From NCBI GenBank assembly GCA_021648265.1, contig JAKITD010000009.1:1-61292 (forward strand): a stretch of 61,292 nt of DNA. Reading direction: 5' to 3'. A model generated the notes under the pieces. The model was not told the DNA's origin. It did no database searches and worked only from the letters and a program-made list of their open reading frames with translations. This stretch comes from Flavobacteriaceae bacterium. Lineage in GTDB: Bacteria > Bacteroidota > Bacteroidia > Flavobacteriales > Flavobacteriaceae. How positions within the stretch are numbered: the stretch's first letter is position 1; each line of letters opens with the position of its first letter. Of the stretch, positions 45,401 to 53,327 are shown one piece after another. A program made the translations under genes and the position numbers.

Positions 45401-46291
45401 ATTCCAAGTGTTAGTATCAATAGGTGTATATGCTGTGTTATAAGACCCTATTGCAGTTTCAAATGCAGAAGGTGATGTTGTAAAAAATCCTATTGTTGTG
45501 GAAGAAACCCCAGAAGCAGTTGTATTCCTTCCTATTGCTATGGAAGAAGACCCAGAAGCGATTGTATTCACTCCCATTGCTGTGGAATATTGCCCAGAAG
45601 CATTTGCTCCATAACCCATTGCTGTGGAATAAGACTCAGAAGCAGTTGTACCAAAACCCATTGCTGTGGAAGAATACCCAGAAGCAGTTGTACTCACTCC
45701 CATTGCTGTGGATAAACTCCCAGAAGCAGTTGTATTCTCTCCCATTGCTGCGGAAGAATAACCTATAGATGCATCATCCCATTGTGTTCCATTTACATAT
45801 CCCGCTCTAAAAGCAGCTTTACGAGGGTTAAAAAACATTTTAGACCCAGTTCCAGAGGGAGCCACATCTCCAGACCATATAGTTCCTGTTACCAAAAACC
45901 CATCTTCACCGGCTATAATTACCGCACCATCTGTTGCGGTAATAGTACGTCCTGCTCCTGCTCCACCTTCGTCATAGGCTTGGTCAAGAGTATTTGAATC
46001 TCCAAAAAGAGAAAGCCAACTCGTGGTTGCATTATCCCAATAATAATACCCTTTACTTGGGGTTCCGCTACCTGTAACATAGACCATCATACCGTCTTGT
46101 GATGCTGTAGGAGCTGTTACTGGAAACTCATCTACTTTTGGGATAAGGATTCCGTCCGTATTAGCAGGAGTTGCTTGGTTGGTAGATTTAATCTCTAACT
46201 GGGCATTGGGAGTTGTGGTACCAATACCCACTTGAGAGATTGCGTAAAAAGGGGCAAAAAAAAGAACGACAAAACTTATAGAAAAATGCAT
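42461..46291 (-). CDS. S74 tail-fibre-type self-cleaving surface protein (1276 residues)
   Basis: A 1276-residue exported protein with signal peptide (cleavage before QVGIGTTTPNAQLE, residue 20). A YadA-head-like run of 14-residue repeats (SSTAMGxxTTAS, about 174-268) follows. Two blocks open with LSDGKSDNDGT; the first holds five and the second twelve 17-residue repeats (NTTGxxNTAxGxxSLYS). The C-terminal S74 chaperone domain has the Ser1172-Lys1177 dyad in SDERLK, GVKAQEIQSLFPELI and an EIENQRKEIEELKKLVQ coiled coil. It is related throughout to the 907-residue neighbour. A trimeric self-processed surface fibre is inferred. Base composition is uniform, but the array is highly repetitive at the DNA level. 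Confidence 0.85.
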   Translation of the reverse strand: MHFSISFVVLFFAPFYAISQVGIGTTTPNAQLEIKSTNQATPANTDGILIPKVDEFPVTAPTASQDGMMVYVTGSGTPSKGYYYWDNATTSWLSLFGDSNTLDQAYDEGGAGAGRTITATDGAVIIAGEDGFLVTGTIWSGDVAPSGTGSKMFFNPRKAAFRAGYVNGTQWDDASIGYSSAAMGENTTASGSLSTAMGVSTTASGYSSTAMGFGTTASESYSTAMGYGANASGQYSTAMGVNTIASGSSSIAIGRNTTASGVSSTTIGFFTTSPSAFETAIGSYNTAYTPIDTNTWNVADRLFVIGNGADAANKSNALTIYKNGLMNINDEYNMPLTDGATNQVLQTDGSGSLSWVDGSILGVEKINDLSDGKSDNDGTEDGSSIFLGINAGANDDSTDNQNVGIGFEALQVSTTGNKNNAIGYKALSSNTTGNSNTANGSWSLSSNTEGNFNTVSGYGSLLTNTTGDNNTVNGYRSLSLNITGSSNTATGFQSGYRSIGSRNIYLGYQSGFYESGSDKLYIESSNADANNALIYGEFDNNILRVNGELQLGNTAATRYAMPTADGTTNQVLQTDGAGSLSWVDGSTLGVEKINDLSDGKSDNDGTDNGSSIFLGINAGLNDDGTDNANVGIGFEALKANTTSIHNTATGYQSLYTNTIGSRNTAYGFWSLPANTTGGNNTANGNESLFKNTTGDNNTANGSTSLRFNTTGDNNTANGYQSLYSNGWGYSNTANGVSSLYSNTGGSLNTASGNESLYSNTNGIQNTSNGVSSLYSNTTGSQNTANGNESLYSNTTGYRNTAIGIVSLYSNTTGFKNIAIGNKSLYSNLTGSNNTAIGDSSGFNSTGFRNIFLGFKAGINETGSDKLYIESSNADANNALIYGEFNNNILRVNGELQLGNTAATRYAMPTADGTTNQVLQTDGAGNLTWVDPSALDDGDWVSVGADIERQSGDVFIGNDANTNNNLYISALLIDWDTPSYFINPGYENRVNEIQFDTGSESDPKVRFAETNSGFFSPGADITSYTANGTEAVRFEANGMVKILTAIDAEGTPGSGTLEIGGGLRLDNNEIITNTNSTLFIQHNNNGDLWIDNGTFMVDASTNRIGILNTTPATDLHLKQSDNLQAGGGGFTFESALANINWKIYHSGSAISFAENGVRRAYIASGTGAYVQPSDERLKRNFVIQNNYLSKLKNLNIYSYYYKNQENDKRSIGVKAQEIQSLFPELINKDEDGYLGMNYAGLSVVAIQAIKEQQIEIENQRKEIEELKKLVQQLIDKK
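43770..44385 (-). repeat. 51-bp tandem repeat array, about 12 units
   Basis: The word TGTTGGAATAAAGTGA (plus strand) recurs every 51 bases, for example at 43861 and 43912. Each unit encodes 17 residues (NTTGxxNTAxGxxSLYS). Sister arrays in the same gene (44811-45070) and in the 907-residue gene (about 40660-40915 and 41370-41620) have five units each, so this one is expanded. Several spurious ORFs in other frames arise from it. Confidence 0.8.
44811..45070 (-). repeat. 51-bp repeat array, five units
   Basis: Five units of the 17-residue repeat (from VSTTGNKNNAIGYKALSS to NITGSSNTATGFQSGYR) in the first block of the same protein. It is more diverged than the twelve-unit array. Confidence 0.7.
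45487..45768 (-). repeat. 42-bp repeats encoding YadA-head-like 14-residue units
   Basis: Units of the form STAMGxxTTASGxx recur every 14 residues (42 bases). The pattern matches trimeric autotransporter head repeats, which stack as left-handed beta rolls in trimers. Confidence 0.75.
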
Positions 46292-46408
46292 AATACTAAT
46301 TTTAAATCTTTTTTAAAACTAATATTTTATAGGGTTTTAATTTGGTGGTAGTTAGTTACAACACCATATTCTATGTGATTGGTAATTTTCAGTTAGTTTG
46401 AGGTAACC

Positions 46409-46575
46409 TTATACCAAATTACCATCAAGAAGCAAAATATAAAACATTTCTTTTTTACTTGAACTTCTTCAAAAAATATTTCCATAACTAAGGCTATGCA
46501 AAGATTTTTTTCATTGCACAAGCAAAAAAATAATTTATTTTCTAAATCTCCTTCTTGATGGCAGTTTGGTATTAA
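46409..46575. mobile_element. MITE-like element with terminal inverted repeats
   Basis: The left end TTATACCAAATTACCATCAA-GAAG and the right end CTTCTTGATGGCAGTTTGGT-ATTAA are inverted copies with about two mismatches over 22 bases. The 120-base interior has no ORF. The right end overlaps the stop codon of the LytTR gene (46572-46574). Short length, terminal inverted repeats and no coding capacity fit a MITE. The rest of the gap (46292-46408) shows nothing further. Confidence 0.65.
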
Positions 46576-47318
46576 TTTTCAAAAATAGATAGCAATGCTT
46601 CTTTTCTATTTCGGCTTACACTTAACGATTTTTTATCGTCCATAATTACATAACCACCATCGCCGCGAATAAATTTTTCTATTTTTTTATAATTAATTAA
46701 ATGCGATTTATGAATGCGAATAAAGCTACCATCACTTAACATGGCTTCAATTTCTTTAAGGGTTTTACAAACCAATAAGTTTTTCGCATTTTCTAGATGA
46801 ATATGGGTATAATTACTATCTGAAATACAATAAATAATGTCTTTGATTTTTATAAAATGAAGCCCTTCTAATGTAGGTACTGCTAGGCGTTCTTTTACTT
46901 CTTTTTTATTATTGATGGCATTGTATAATATTTCAATTTGCGCTGGAAGATGGTTTGACTTTTTTTTGTCGCTTACTTTTTGAACCGCTAAAACTAAATC
47001 TGATTTATCTACCGGTTTTAACAAATAATCAATGGCACTTGCTTTAAAAGCTTTTACAGCAAACTCGTCGTAAGCGGTTGTGAAAATGATTTCGAAATTA
47101 ATTTTCTCAATGTTTTTTAGCATTTCAAAACCATTCATTTCTGGCATATCGATATCTAAAAATAATACATCGATGGTGTTTGTAGCCAAGTATTTAAGTG
47201 CTTTTTCGGGAGAAGTAAATGTTTCCATCAATTGGGCATTGGGTGCGTACTTTTCTATTTGCCATTGTAAGGTGTCTATACAATGCTGCTCATCATCAAC
47301 AATTATACATTTTAACAT
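46572..47318 (-). CDS. LytTR-type response regulator
   Basis: A 248-residue two-component regulator. The receiver domain has IIVDDE (5-10), phospho-acceptor Asp55 in VLFLDIDMPEMNG, Thr in IIFTTAYDEFAVKAF and Lys in DYLLKPVDK. The C-terminal LytTR DNA-binding domain contains KDIIYCISDSNYTHIHL, FIRIHKSHLINYKKIEKF and LSVSRNRKEAL. Its start overlaps the end of the histidine kinase gene by seven bases, so they are a pair. The targets are probably nearby surface proteins or unlinked genes; none can be identified. Its stop codon lies in a MITE-like end. Confidence 0.93.
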   Translation of the reverse strand: MLKCIIVDDEQHCIDTLQWQIEKYAPNAQLMETFTSPEKALKYLATNTIDVLFLDIDMPEMNGFEMLKNIEKINFEIIFTTAYDEFAVKAFKASAIDYLLKPVDKSDLVLAVQKVSDKKKSNHLPAQIEILYNAINNKKEVKERLAVPTLEGLHFIKIKDIIYCISDSNYTHIHLENAKNLLVCKTLKEIEAMLSDGSFIRIHKSHLINYKKIEKFIRGDGGYVIMDDKKSLSVSRNRKEALLSIFEN

Positions 47319-49300
47319 TGGGTTTTTATTTTAAGTTGTACGCGGGTACCAATTCCTTTGCCAGATTCATCATTTAAATCTACAATTTTTAAATTTGAAT
47401 GATTATCAGAATCATTATTTATAAAGCTTAATCTTTCTTCTGTGATATCCATACCATAGGATTTTCTTTTTTCAGCACCTTTGCTTTTAAAATGTTTGGC
47501 GGCTTCTCTTCCTATTCCGTTGTCTTCAATAATGCAAATTAATACATTATTCTCTTTTTTTATTTCAATTTTTAATTTTCCTTTTCCATCTTTTTTATTC
47601 ATTAAACCATGCCAAATACTATTTTCTACATAAGGTTGAATAATTAAAGGAGGTATTTCTGTGTAGTCTTCGTCTATATCTGGAGCTACATTAATAGTAT
47701 ATTCAAATTTATTATTAAATCGTAAGGATTCCATCTCAATATACAAACGAAGTGCTTCCAACTCGTTAGATAACATCACTTTTGGTAATTTAGAGTTATT
47801 AAGTACACAGCGAATAAGTTTACTGAATTTTGATAAATATTCTGAAGCTAATTCTTGTTCGTTTTTAATGATAAAACTATTAATAGAATTTAAGCTGTTG
47901 AATAAAAAATGTGGATTCATTTGTGCCCGTAAAGCCTGAAGCTCCAGGATTGCTAATTTTTTATCGAAATCACGCTGCATCGATTCTTTAAAAAGTTTGG
48001 CAGTATTTATTTTGTTTTTATGTCTGGACCATAGTAAAATTAATACTGTAATTGCCAATACTGCTAAAACTAAAAAAGCCAATTGGAGTTGTTCGCTTTT
48101 TTTAAGTTTTAAATTATTGATTTCTTTTTCTTTATTTAAAAGCTCTATTTCTTTGTTTTTCTTTTCGGTTTCATAATCTAGTTCTAACTTTTTTATAGCC
48201 GTTCTGTTTTTTACATTATAAATAGAATCTATTACAATGTTTTTTTCTTCTAAATAAACGACTGCTTTTTTATAATCTCCCTCTTTTATATAGATGTTAT
48301 AGAGCAAATCTAAATTATATTTTACTAGGTATAAATCGTTATTTTTTTTTGTTAAAACAATCGATTTGTTTAGGTATTCTTTTGCTTTGTTTATTTGGTT
48401 GGTTTCAAAAAGAATTTCAGCATAGGTAGTGTATGCATACATTTTATCTGCTTCAGAAGAAATAGAATCTGAATACCTTATGGAGTTTACAACAGCTTTT
48501 TCAGCATTTGAATAATCCTTCATTAAAAAAAGCGTGTATGCCTTATTATTGTATGCGACACTTAAATCTAAAAGACTATGGTGAGTTTTTTTTAATACAA
48601 TAGCCTTATCTAAATATGCTAATGATTCTTTATAATTTCCTTCGGCATCTAAACAGTTGCTTAAATTGGTATAAATTCTGCTTAAATGATCGTCATATTC
48701 ATTTCTTTTTTCTTTAATGCTAATGGCCCGAGATAAATATTTTTTTGCTGTTTTATAATCTGACAAATACTCATAAGATTTCCCTAAGCCATTACAGATA
48801 GTCGCTATTTGGGAATAATAATTGATAGATTCTGCATACCGTAGTGCAATTAATTGGTATTCTATTGCTTCTTTTATTTTAGATTCATTATCAGAAATTG
48901 TGCTGTAAACCAAATATATTTTTGATTTATACTTGATGGAGTCTTTGAAATTTTCGGTATAAAACAATGCAGAATCTGCTTCTTTTTTGGCTTCCTTAAA
49001 GTTTTCGGAAATAATGGATACCAAACTTTTATAGTAGTAGTATAGAATATAGTTTTCAGTGTCTTTGTAGGTAGTTAAGTCTTTATTAATTTCTTTTAAT
49101 AAGGAATCTGCTGTTTTAGAATTTCTCCATATATACTCGTTGGTTAAATTTAATTGAGTTTTTATTTTTTCTTTTCCGTTTTGAAGTGAAATCTGTTGTT
49201 CTAGACTATCTATTTTGGATTGTGCAGAAAGAGGTGAGAAAGAAACCATCTGAACTATAAAAAGACAGACTATAAATATTATATAATTATTACGATTCAT
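47312..49300 (-). CDS. TPR-containing LytS-type sensor histidine kinase
   Basis: A 662-residue membrane sensor. The signal peptide (about 1-26, ending LSA-QS) leads into a periplasmic array of tetratricopeptide repeats (about 80-370; for example YSQIATICNGLGKSYEYLSD and LSRIYTNLSNCLDAEGNYKE). A single membrane helix at about 402-422 precedes a His_kinase (PF06580-type) domain with phospho-His464 in MNPHFLFNSLNSINSF. The ATPase domain shows PPLIIQPYVENSIWHGL and IEDNGIGRE. The unusual N-box and lack of a PAS domain are typical of this Bacteroidota class. It overlaps and partners the LytTR regulator. The ligand is unknown. Confidence 0.92.
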   Translation of the reverse strand: MNRNNYIIFIVCLFIVQMVSFSPLSAQSKIDSLEQQISLQNGKEKIKTQLNLTNEYIWRNSKTADSLLKEINKDLTTYKDTENYILYYYYKSLVSIISENFKEAKKEADSALFYTENFKDSIKYKSKIYLVYSTISDNESKIKEAIEYQLIALRYAESINYYSQIATICNGLGKSYEYLSDYKTAKKYLSRAISIKEKRNEYDDHLSRIYTNLSNCLDAEGNYKESLAYLDKAIVLKKTHHSLLDLSVAYNNKAYTLFLMKDYSNAEKAVVNSIRYSDSISSEADKMYAYTTYAEILFETNQINKAKEYLNKSIVLTKKNNDLYLVKYNLDLLYNIYIKEGDYKKAVVYLEEKNIVIDSIYNVKNRTAIKKLELDYETEKKNKEIELLNKEKEINNLKLKKSEQLQLAFLVLAVLAITVLILLWSRHKNKINTAKLFKESMQRDFDKKLAILELQALRAQMNPHFLFNSLNSINSFIIKNEQELASEYLSKFSKLIRCVLNNSKLPKVMLSNELEALRLYIEMESLRFNNKFEYTINVAPDIDEDYTEIPPLIIQPYVENSIWHGLMNKKDGKGKLKIEIKKENNVLICIIEDNGIGREAAKHFKSKGAEKRKSYGMDITEERLSFINNDSDNHSNLKIVDLNDESGKGIGTRVQLKIKTQC

Positions 49301-49569
49301 TAAATATTATGATATTCTGATTAAATAAATTAACTAAAAATTATGACATCACAATATCTAACTATTTTTTGTAATATTTATTTACATTGTCTAAAGTTAG
49401 CTGTTAATTGTGTAAGAGGTGGTTTTGATAGAGTGTACGGTACAATTAAAGTTTTATTATTATTATTATGCTTGAATGAGTAGTTAACAGAAATAATTAA
49501 AATGTTTAAATAGCTATTTGTAATTCCCTTTTCAAAATCGTAACATTACAATTCCAAAAATATAACTTT

Positions 49570-51060
49570 ATGCAAAGTCAAGACATTAAAAATCATCCAC
49601 CAGAAGACGAGCCAATAATTGAAAATAAAGAACTCAATATTTGGGAGGCTTTAATACCTATTCTCGCCTTGGTAATTATGCTTTTTTATAATGTATTTTT
49701 CGCCTATGGCGATGATGCTTTAAGTGGTAGTAATCAGTTTATCTTATTAATGGGAGCTGCCGTTGCTGCTATAGTTGGTTTTTTTAACAAAGTATCTTTT
49801 GAACAAATGATGGAGGAAGTTGCCGTAAATGTAAAATCTACAACGGGTGCAATTTTAATCCTTTTAATGGTGGGATCTTTAGCGGGTACTTGGCTAATAA
49901 GCGGAATTATTCCAACAATGATTTATTACGGTTTACAAATATTAAATCCAACCATATTCTTAGCTTCTTGTGTAGTGATTTGTGCGATAATATCCATTGC
50001 CACTGGTAGTAGTTGGACTACATCGGCAACGGTAGGAATAGCTTTAATTGGTATCGCTGAAGTCTTAGGAGTTTCCTTAGGAATGACCGCTGGAGCTGTA
50101 CTTTCTGGAGCCTATTTTGGAGATAAAATGTCACCTATGAGTGACACTACCAACCTTGCTCCTGCTATGGCCGGAACCGATTTGTTTACTCATATTCGTT
50201 ATATGACAATTACTACCATACCAACGATTATTGTCACTTTAATCATATTTATTATTCTTGGATTTACTATTGAACCAGAAGGTGTTGCTGATACTCACAT
50301 TATTTTAGAATCGATAGAAAAATCTTTCAATATAAGTCCTTGGTTGTTTCTTGTGCCTATTGCTGTAATTGGGTTAATAATTAAAAAAACACCTCCATTA
50401 ATCGCATTATTAATAGGAACACTTTTAGGTGGCGTTGCAGCTTTAATTTTTCAACCAGATATTGTTGCAACAATAGGTGGCGGAGAAACTCTTAACTTTA
50501 ATACAGGCTACAAAGGTCTTATGAATGCAATAACAATAGACACTACTGTTGCTACTGACGATAAAATGTTAGGAAAATTATTTTCAGCAGGTGGAATGAG
50601 TGGAATGTTAGGTACCATTTGGCTAATCATTTGTGCAATGGTTTTTGGAGGTGTAATGGATGCTATTGGTGCCTTGGCAAGAATTAGTAGAGCATTATTG
50701 CAATTATTTCATACCTCTTTCGGATTATTTGCAAGTACTGTTACCAGTTGTTTGGTATTAAACGTAACTGCAAGTGATCAATATTTAGCGATTGTTATTC
50801 CTGGAAAAATGTATGCAAAAGCTTTTAAAGAAAAAGGATTGGCTCCCGAAAACTTAAGTAGAACCCTAGAAGATTCAGGTACAGTAACTTCGGTATTAGT
50901 TCCTTGGAATACTTGTGGGGCATACCAAAGTGGGGTTCTTGGAGTTAGTGTTGGTGAATATTTTGTGTACGCAATCTTTAACTGGTTAAGTCCATTTACA
51001 ACGCTTCTTTTTGCTGCTTTAAACATTAAAATCCGTCAATTAACCTCGAAAGGCAAATAA
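49570..51060 (+). CDS. nhaC: NhaC-family Na+/H+ antiporter
   Basis: A 496-residue inner-membrane antiporter with about twelve hydrophobic helices. It shows the NhaC features MVGSLAGTWLISGIIPTMIY, ATGSSWTTSATVGIALIGIA, GAYFGDKMSPMSDTTNLAPA and the C-terminal LEDSGTVTSVLVPWNTCGAY. It exports sodium for proton uptake, suiting a marine habitat. The nearest alternative is a related malate/lactate antiporter of the same superfamily. It stands alone: the 269-base upstream gap shows no convincing promoter, and no terminator is seen after it. Confidence 0.9.
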   Translation: MQSQDIKNHPPEDEPIIENKELNIWEALIPILALVIMLFYNVFFAYGDDALSGSNQFILLMGAAVAAIVGFFNKVSFEQMMEEVAVNVKSTTGAILILLMVGSLAGTWLISGIIPTMIYYGLQILNPTIFLASCVVICAIISIATGSSWTTSATVGIALIGIAEVLGVSLGMTAGAVLSGAYFGDKMSPMSDTTNLAPAMAGTDLFTHIRYMTITTIPTIIVTLIIFIILGFTIEPEGVADTHIILESIEKSFNISPWLFLVPIAVIGLIIKKTPPLIALLIGTLLGGVAALIFQPDIVATIGGGETLNFNTGYKGLMNAITIDTTVATDDKMLGKLFSAGGMSGMLGTIWLIICAMVFGGVMDAIGALARISRALLQLFHTSFGLFASTVTSCLVLNVTASDQYLAIVIPGKMYAKAFKEKGLAPENLSRTLEDSGTVTSVLVPWNTCGAYQSGVLGVSVGEYFVYAIFNWLSPFTTLLFAALNIKIRQLTSKGK

Positions 51061-51153
51061 CTTTTATTTATTGTTATTTTATATGCATCAATTATTTCTA
51101 TTGTCGAATAAAAAATTAAAATTTCATTAACGTTATTTTTAAGTGTTGTGTGT

Positions 51154-51161
51154 TACTTTTG
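51154..51161 (+). promoter_or_regulatory. Predicted -7 element of the peroxiredoxin gene
   Basis: TACTTTTG matches TAnnTTTG and lies 39 bases before the ATG. Upstream, TTA at 51133 replaces TTG, so the -33 half is imperfect. Confidence 0.45.
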
Positions 51162-51200
51162 TAATTGTAAAAATTAATCATAAACCATAAAATTAAAAAT

Positions 51201-51839
51201 ATGTCATTAGTAGGTAAAAAATTCCCAAACATCAGTGTAGAAGCAATGAACGATATGGGCGATACATTCAACGTTAATGTATTAGAAGAGGCAGTAAACA
51301 ATAAAAAGAAAGTTGTTTTATTTTGGTATCCAAAAGATTTTACTTTTGTATGTCCAACAGAACTTCACGCTTTTCAAGCAGCTTTAGGAGAATTTGAAAA
51401 AAGAAATACTTTGGTAATCGGAGCTTCTTGTGATTCTGCTCAAGTACATTTTGCTTGGTTAAGTACCGCAAAAGATAACGGAGGAATTGAAGGTGTTACT
51501 TACCCTCTTTTAGCAGATACTACCAGAAACTTATCTAGCGTTTTAGGTATTTTAGATATCGCTGATGAAAGATACGATGAAGAAACCGACACGATTCAAA
51601 TAGAAGGAAGTAATGTAACTTATAGAGCTACTTATTTAATTGATGAAGAAGGTAAAATTTTCCACGAAAGTGTAAACGATATGCCTTTAGGAAGAAATGT
51701 AAAAGAATATTTACGTTTAATTGATGCTTATACTCACGTACAAACTAACGGTGAAGTATGTCCAGCAAACTGGGAAGAAGGAAAAGACGCAATGAAACCT
51801 AATGCAAAAGGAACTGCTGAGTATTTGGCTTCACATTAA
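51201..51839 (+). CDS. Peroxiredoxin (2-Cys, AhpC type)
   Basis: A 212-residue cytoplasmic peroxide reductase. The peroxidatic Cys51 is in FTFVCPTELHAF and the resolving Cys187 in GEVCPANW, both with the usual context of the AhpC/Prx1 class. It reduces hydrogen and alkyl peroxides at the expense of thioredoxin. A thioredoxin-like gene follows, then a small conserved gene and tpx, so these make a peroxide-defence group. A REP element separates it from the thioredoxin gene. Confidence 0.93.
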   Translation: MSLVGKKFPNISVEAMNDMGDTFNVNVLEEAVNNKKKVVLFWYPKDFTFVCPTELHAFQAALGEFEKRNTLVIGASCDSAQVHFAWLSTAKDNGGIEGVTYPLLADTTRNLSSVLGILDIADERYDEETDTIQIEGSNVTYRATYLIDEEGKIFHESVNDMPLGRNVKEYLRLIDAYTHVQTNGEVCPANWEEGKDAMKPNAKGTAEYLASH

Positions 51840-51847
51840 TTAATAAA

Positions 51848-51922
51848 TGTCATTGCGAGAGTAACGAAGCAATCTGCTAATTACAAAAAGATTGCCACCT
51901 CGTTTCACTCCTCGCAATGACA
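51848..51922. repeat. REP-like palindromic element (nearly complete hairpin)
   Basis: TGTCATTGCGAGAGTAACGA-AGCAATCT and AGATTGCCACCTCGTTTCAC-TCCTCGCAATGACA are inverted copies enclosing a short loop. It is the best conserved copy in the window. The first possible ATG of the downstream thioredoxin ORF (51917) lies inside it. Confidence 0.8.
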
Positions 51923-51937
51923 TTAAATTTCAACACT

Positions 51938-52246
51938 ATGTTACAAGAATTAAATCAAGATAATTTAAACGAACTCGTTGCAAACAACGAAACCGTAATC
52001 GTACAATATATGGCGACTTGGTGCGGAAATTGCCGTATTATGAAACCGAAGTTTAAGAAATTAGCTTCCGAAAATGAAAACGTAACTTTTGTATTGGTCG
52101 ATGCTGAAAAATTTCCTGAATCTCGTAAAATGGCAACCGTTGATAATTTACCAACCTTCGCTACTTTTAAAAACGGAACTTTTGTCAATCAGACACAAAC
52201 CAATAAATTTGAAGTATTAAAGGATTTAGTGAACGAAGTAGTTTAA
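51938..52246 (+). CDS. Thioredoxin-family protein
   Basis: A 102-residue protein from the ATG at 51938; the ATG at 51917 is rejected because it lies inside the REP hairpin. The active site is WCGNC with Cys29 and Cys32, followed by RIMKPKFKKLA, VLVDAEKFPES and the cis-Pro loop VDNLPTFATF. It likely recycles the peroxiredoxin encoded upstream. The active-site dipeptide Gly-Asn differs from classical CGPC, which would shift its redox potential. It is followed by a small conserved gene after about 100 bases. Confidence 0.88.
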   Translation: MLQELNQDNLNELVANNETVIVQYMATWCGNCRIMKPKFKKLASENENVTFVLVDAEKFPESRKMATVDNLPTFATFKNGTFVNQTQTNKFEVLKDLVNEVV

Positions 52247-52263
52247 TTGTTAATTTTTTACAA

Positions 52264-52310
52264 GGGTAACTGAGTGCTTCGACCTTAGGAGAAGTGTACC
52301 GAAGTGACCA
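52264..52310. repeat. 'ctgagtgcttcgac' dispersed palindromic repeat
   Basis: GGTAACTGAGTGCTTCGACC then TTAGGAGAAGTGTACCGAAG-TGACC is an imperfect palindrome of the second repeat type also seen at about 14.3 kb and 1.8 kb. It is intergenic between the thioredoxin gene and the small conserved gene. Confidence 0.5.
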
Positions 52311-52349
52311 ATACCAAAATAAATAATAATAGTAATCAATATAGTACCT

Positions 52350-52607
52350 ATGAAATTACCTATAATTAAACACCTTACAAACTTTATCGAAGAAAACGAC
52401 GAAGATTTTGTAATCGAAGCCATTGAAACATTAGAAGCCTTAACCGAGGTTCCTTCATTAAAAGATGAAGAATTGGATGTAATTGGTGAGTTAATTTCAA
52501 ATATGTACGGAGCCGTCGAAGTTCATAAAATGATAAAAGACGGTACTCCAAAAAAAGAAGCTTTAAATGGCTTTATGAAACGAGTTTTAGGCTCAATTGA
52601 CCAATAA
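52350..52607 (+). CDS. Small conserved acidic protein (DUF6952-like)
   Basis: An 85-residue acidic, helical protein (KLPIIKHLTNFIEENDEDFV ... EELDVIGELISNMYGAVEVH) with no signal peptide or cysteine. From memory it resembles a short Bacteroidota family found next to peroxiredoxin/thioredoxin genes (DUF6952), but this is unconfirmed. It is co-directional with the redox genes. No catalytic residues are evident. It could be an accessory of the peroxide-defence group. Confidence 0.65.
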   Translation: MKLPIIKHLTNFIEENDEDFVIEAIETLEALTEVPSLKDEELDVIGELISNMYGAVEVHKMIKDGTPKKEALNGFMKRVLGSIDQ

Positions 52608-52631
52608 TATTTATTCAAATAATCTTGGCAC

Positions 52632-52660
52632 AAATCCTTTTTTCTTATAAAAGGATTTTT
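52632..52660 (+). terminator. Terminator after the small conserved gene
   Basis: AAATCCTTTTTTCTTATAAA-AGGATTTTT is a stem AAATCCTTTT/AAAAGGATTT with a T-run, 24 bases past the stop. Confidence 0.7.
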
Positions 52661-52688
52661 TACTTTTATACCATAAATAAAACAAATT

Positions 52689-53186
52689 ATGGCAACAGTA
52701 ACATTAAAAGGAAACGAATTTAATACTTCTGGAGAATTACCAAAAGTAGGTTCAAAAGCACCAAACTTTTCATTAACCGCAGGCGATTTATCAACTAAAT
52801 CTTTATCAGATTTTAATGGAAGTAAATTGGTGTTAAATATTTTTCCGAGTATCGATACTGGTACTTGTGCAGCTTCAGTTAGACAATTTAATAAAGAAGC
52901 AGGAAACTTAGAAAACACAAAAGTATTATGTATTTCTCGCGACTTACCATTTGCTCAAGGACGTTTTTGTGGAGCAGAAGGATTGGATAATGTAATAAAT
53001 CTTTCAGATTATAAAACAGGACAGTTTGGAAAAGACTACGGAATGATTTTCATCAATGGTCCTTTAGACGCATTGCTTTCAAGAAGCGTAATTATTTTAA
53101 ATGAAGAAGGGACTGTAATTTACACCGAACAAGTTTCAGAAACCGTAAACGAACCAAATTACGAAAACGCTTTAGCTGTTTTATAA
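52689..53186 (+). CDS. tpx: Thiol peroxidase
   Basis: A 165-residue peroxiredoxin of the Tpx class. The peroxidatic Cys60 is in PSIDTGTCAASVRQF and the resolving Cys94 in PFAQGRFCGAEG, matching the Cys61/Cys95 arrangement of the E. coli enzyme. GLDNVINLSDYKTGQFGKDY supports the family. It reduces lipid and other hydroperoxides using thioredoxin. It is the last gene of the peroxide-defence group and has its own terminator at 53209. Confidence 0.95.
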   Translation: MATVTLKGNEFNTSGELPKVGSKAPNFSLTAGDLSTKSLSDFNGSKLVLNIFPSIDTGTCAASVRQFNKEAGNLENTKVLCISRDLPFAQGRFCGAEGLDNVINLSDYKTGQFGKDYGMIFINGPLDALLSRSVIILNEEGTVIYTEQVSETVNEPNYENALAVL

Positions 53187-53208
53187 TAGTTCAGAAAACC
53201 TATATTTA

Positions 53209-53238
53209 AAAATCCTCATCAACGGGAGGATTTTTTTA
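53209..53238 (+). terminator. Terminator of tpx
   Basis: AAATCCTC-ATCAACGG-GAGGATTT followed by TTTT, a seven to eight pair stem 23 bases past the tpx stop. Confidence 0.75.
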
Positions 53239-53327
53239 TTTAATATTTGTTTAATATTTTGGTAGGGTAATTTATAAGTTTATTGTTTCATTGATAGTAA
53301 CCATTAAATAACCTTTAAAAAATTATT

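Noticed and set aside
39425-46291. S74 proteins as part of a prophage
   Set aside because: They have signal peptides and lie among T9SS and two-component genes; no capsid, tail or lysis genes are visible.
52523-52918. 131-codon minus-strand ORF across the small conserved gene and tpx
   Set aside because: Overlaps two well-supported plus-strand genes and a terminator.
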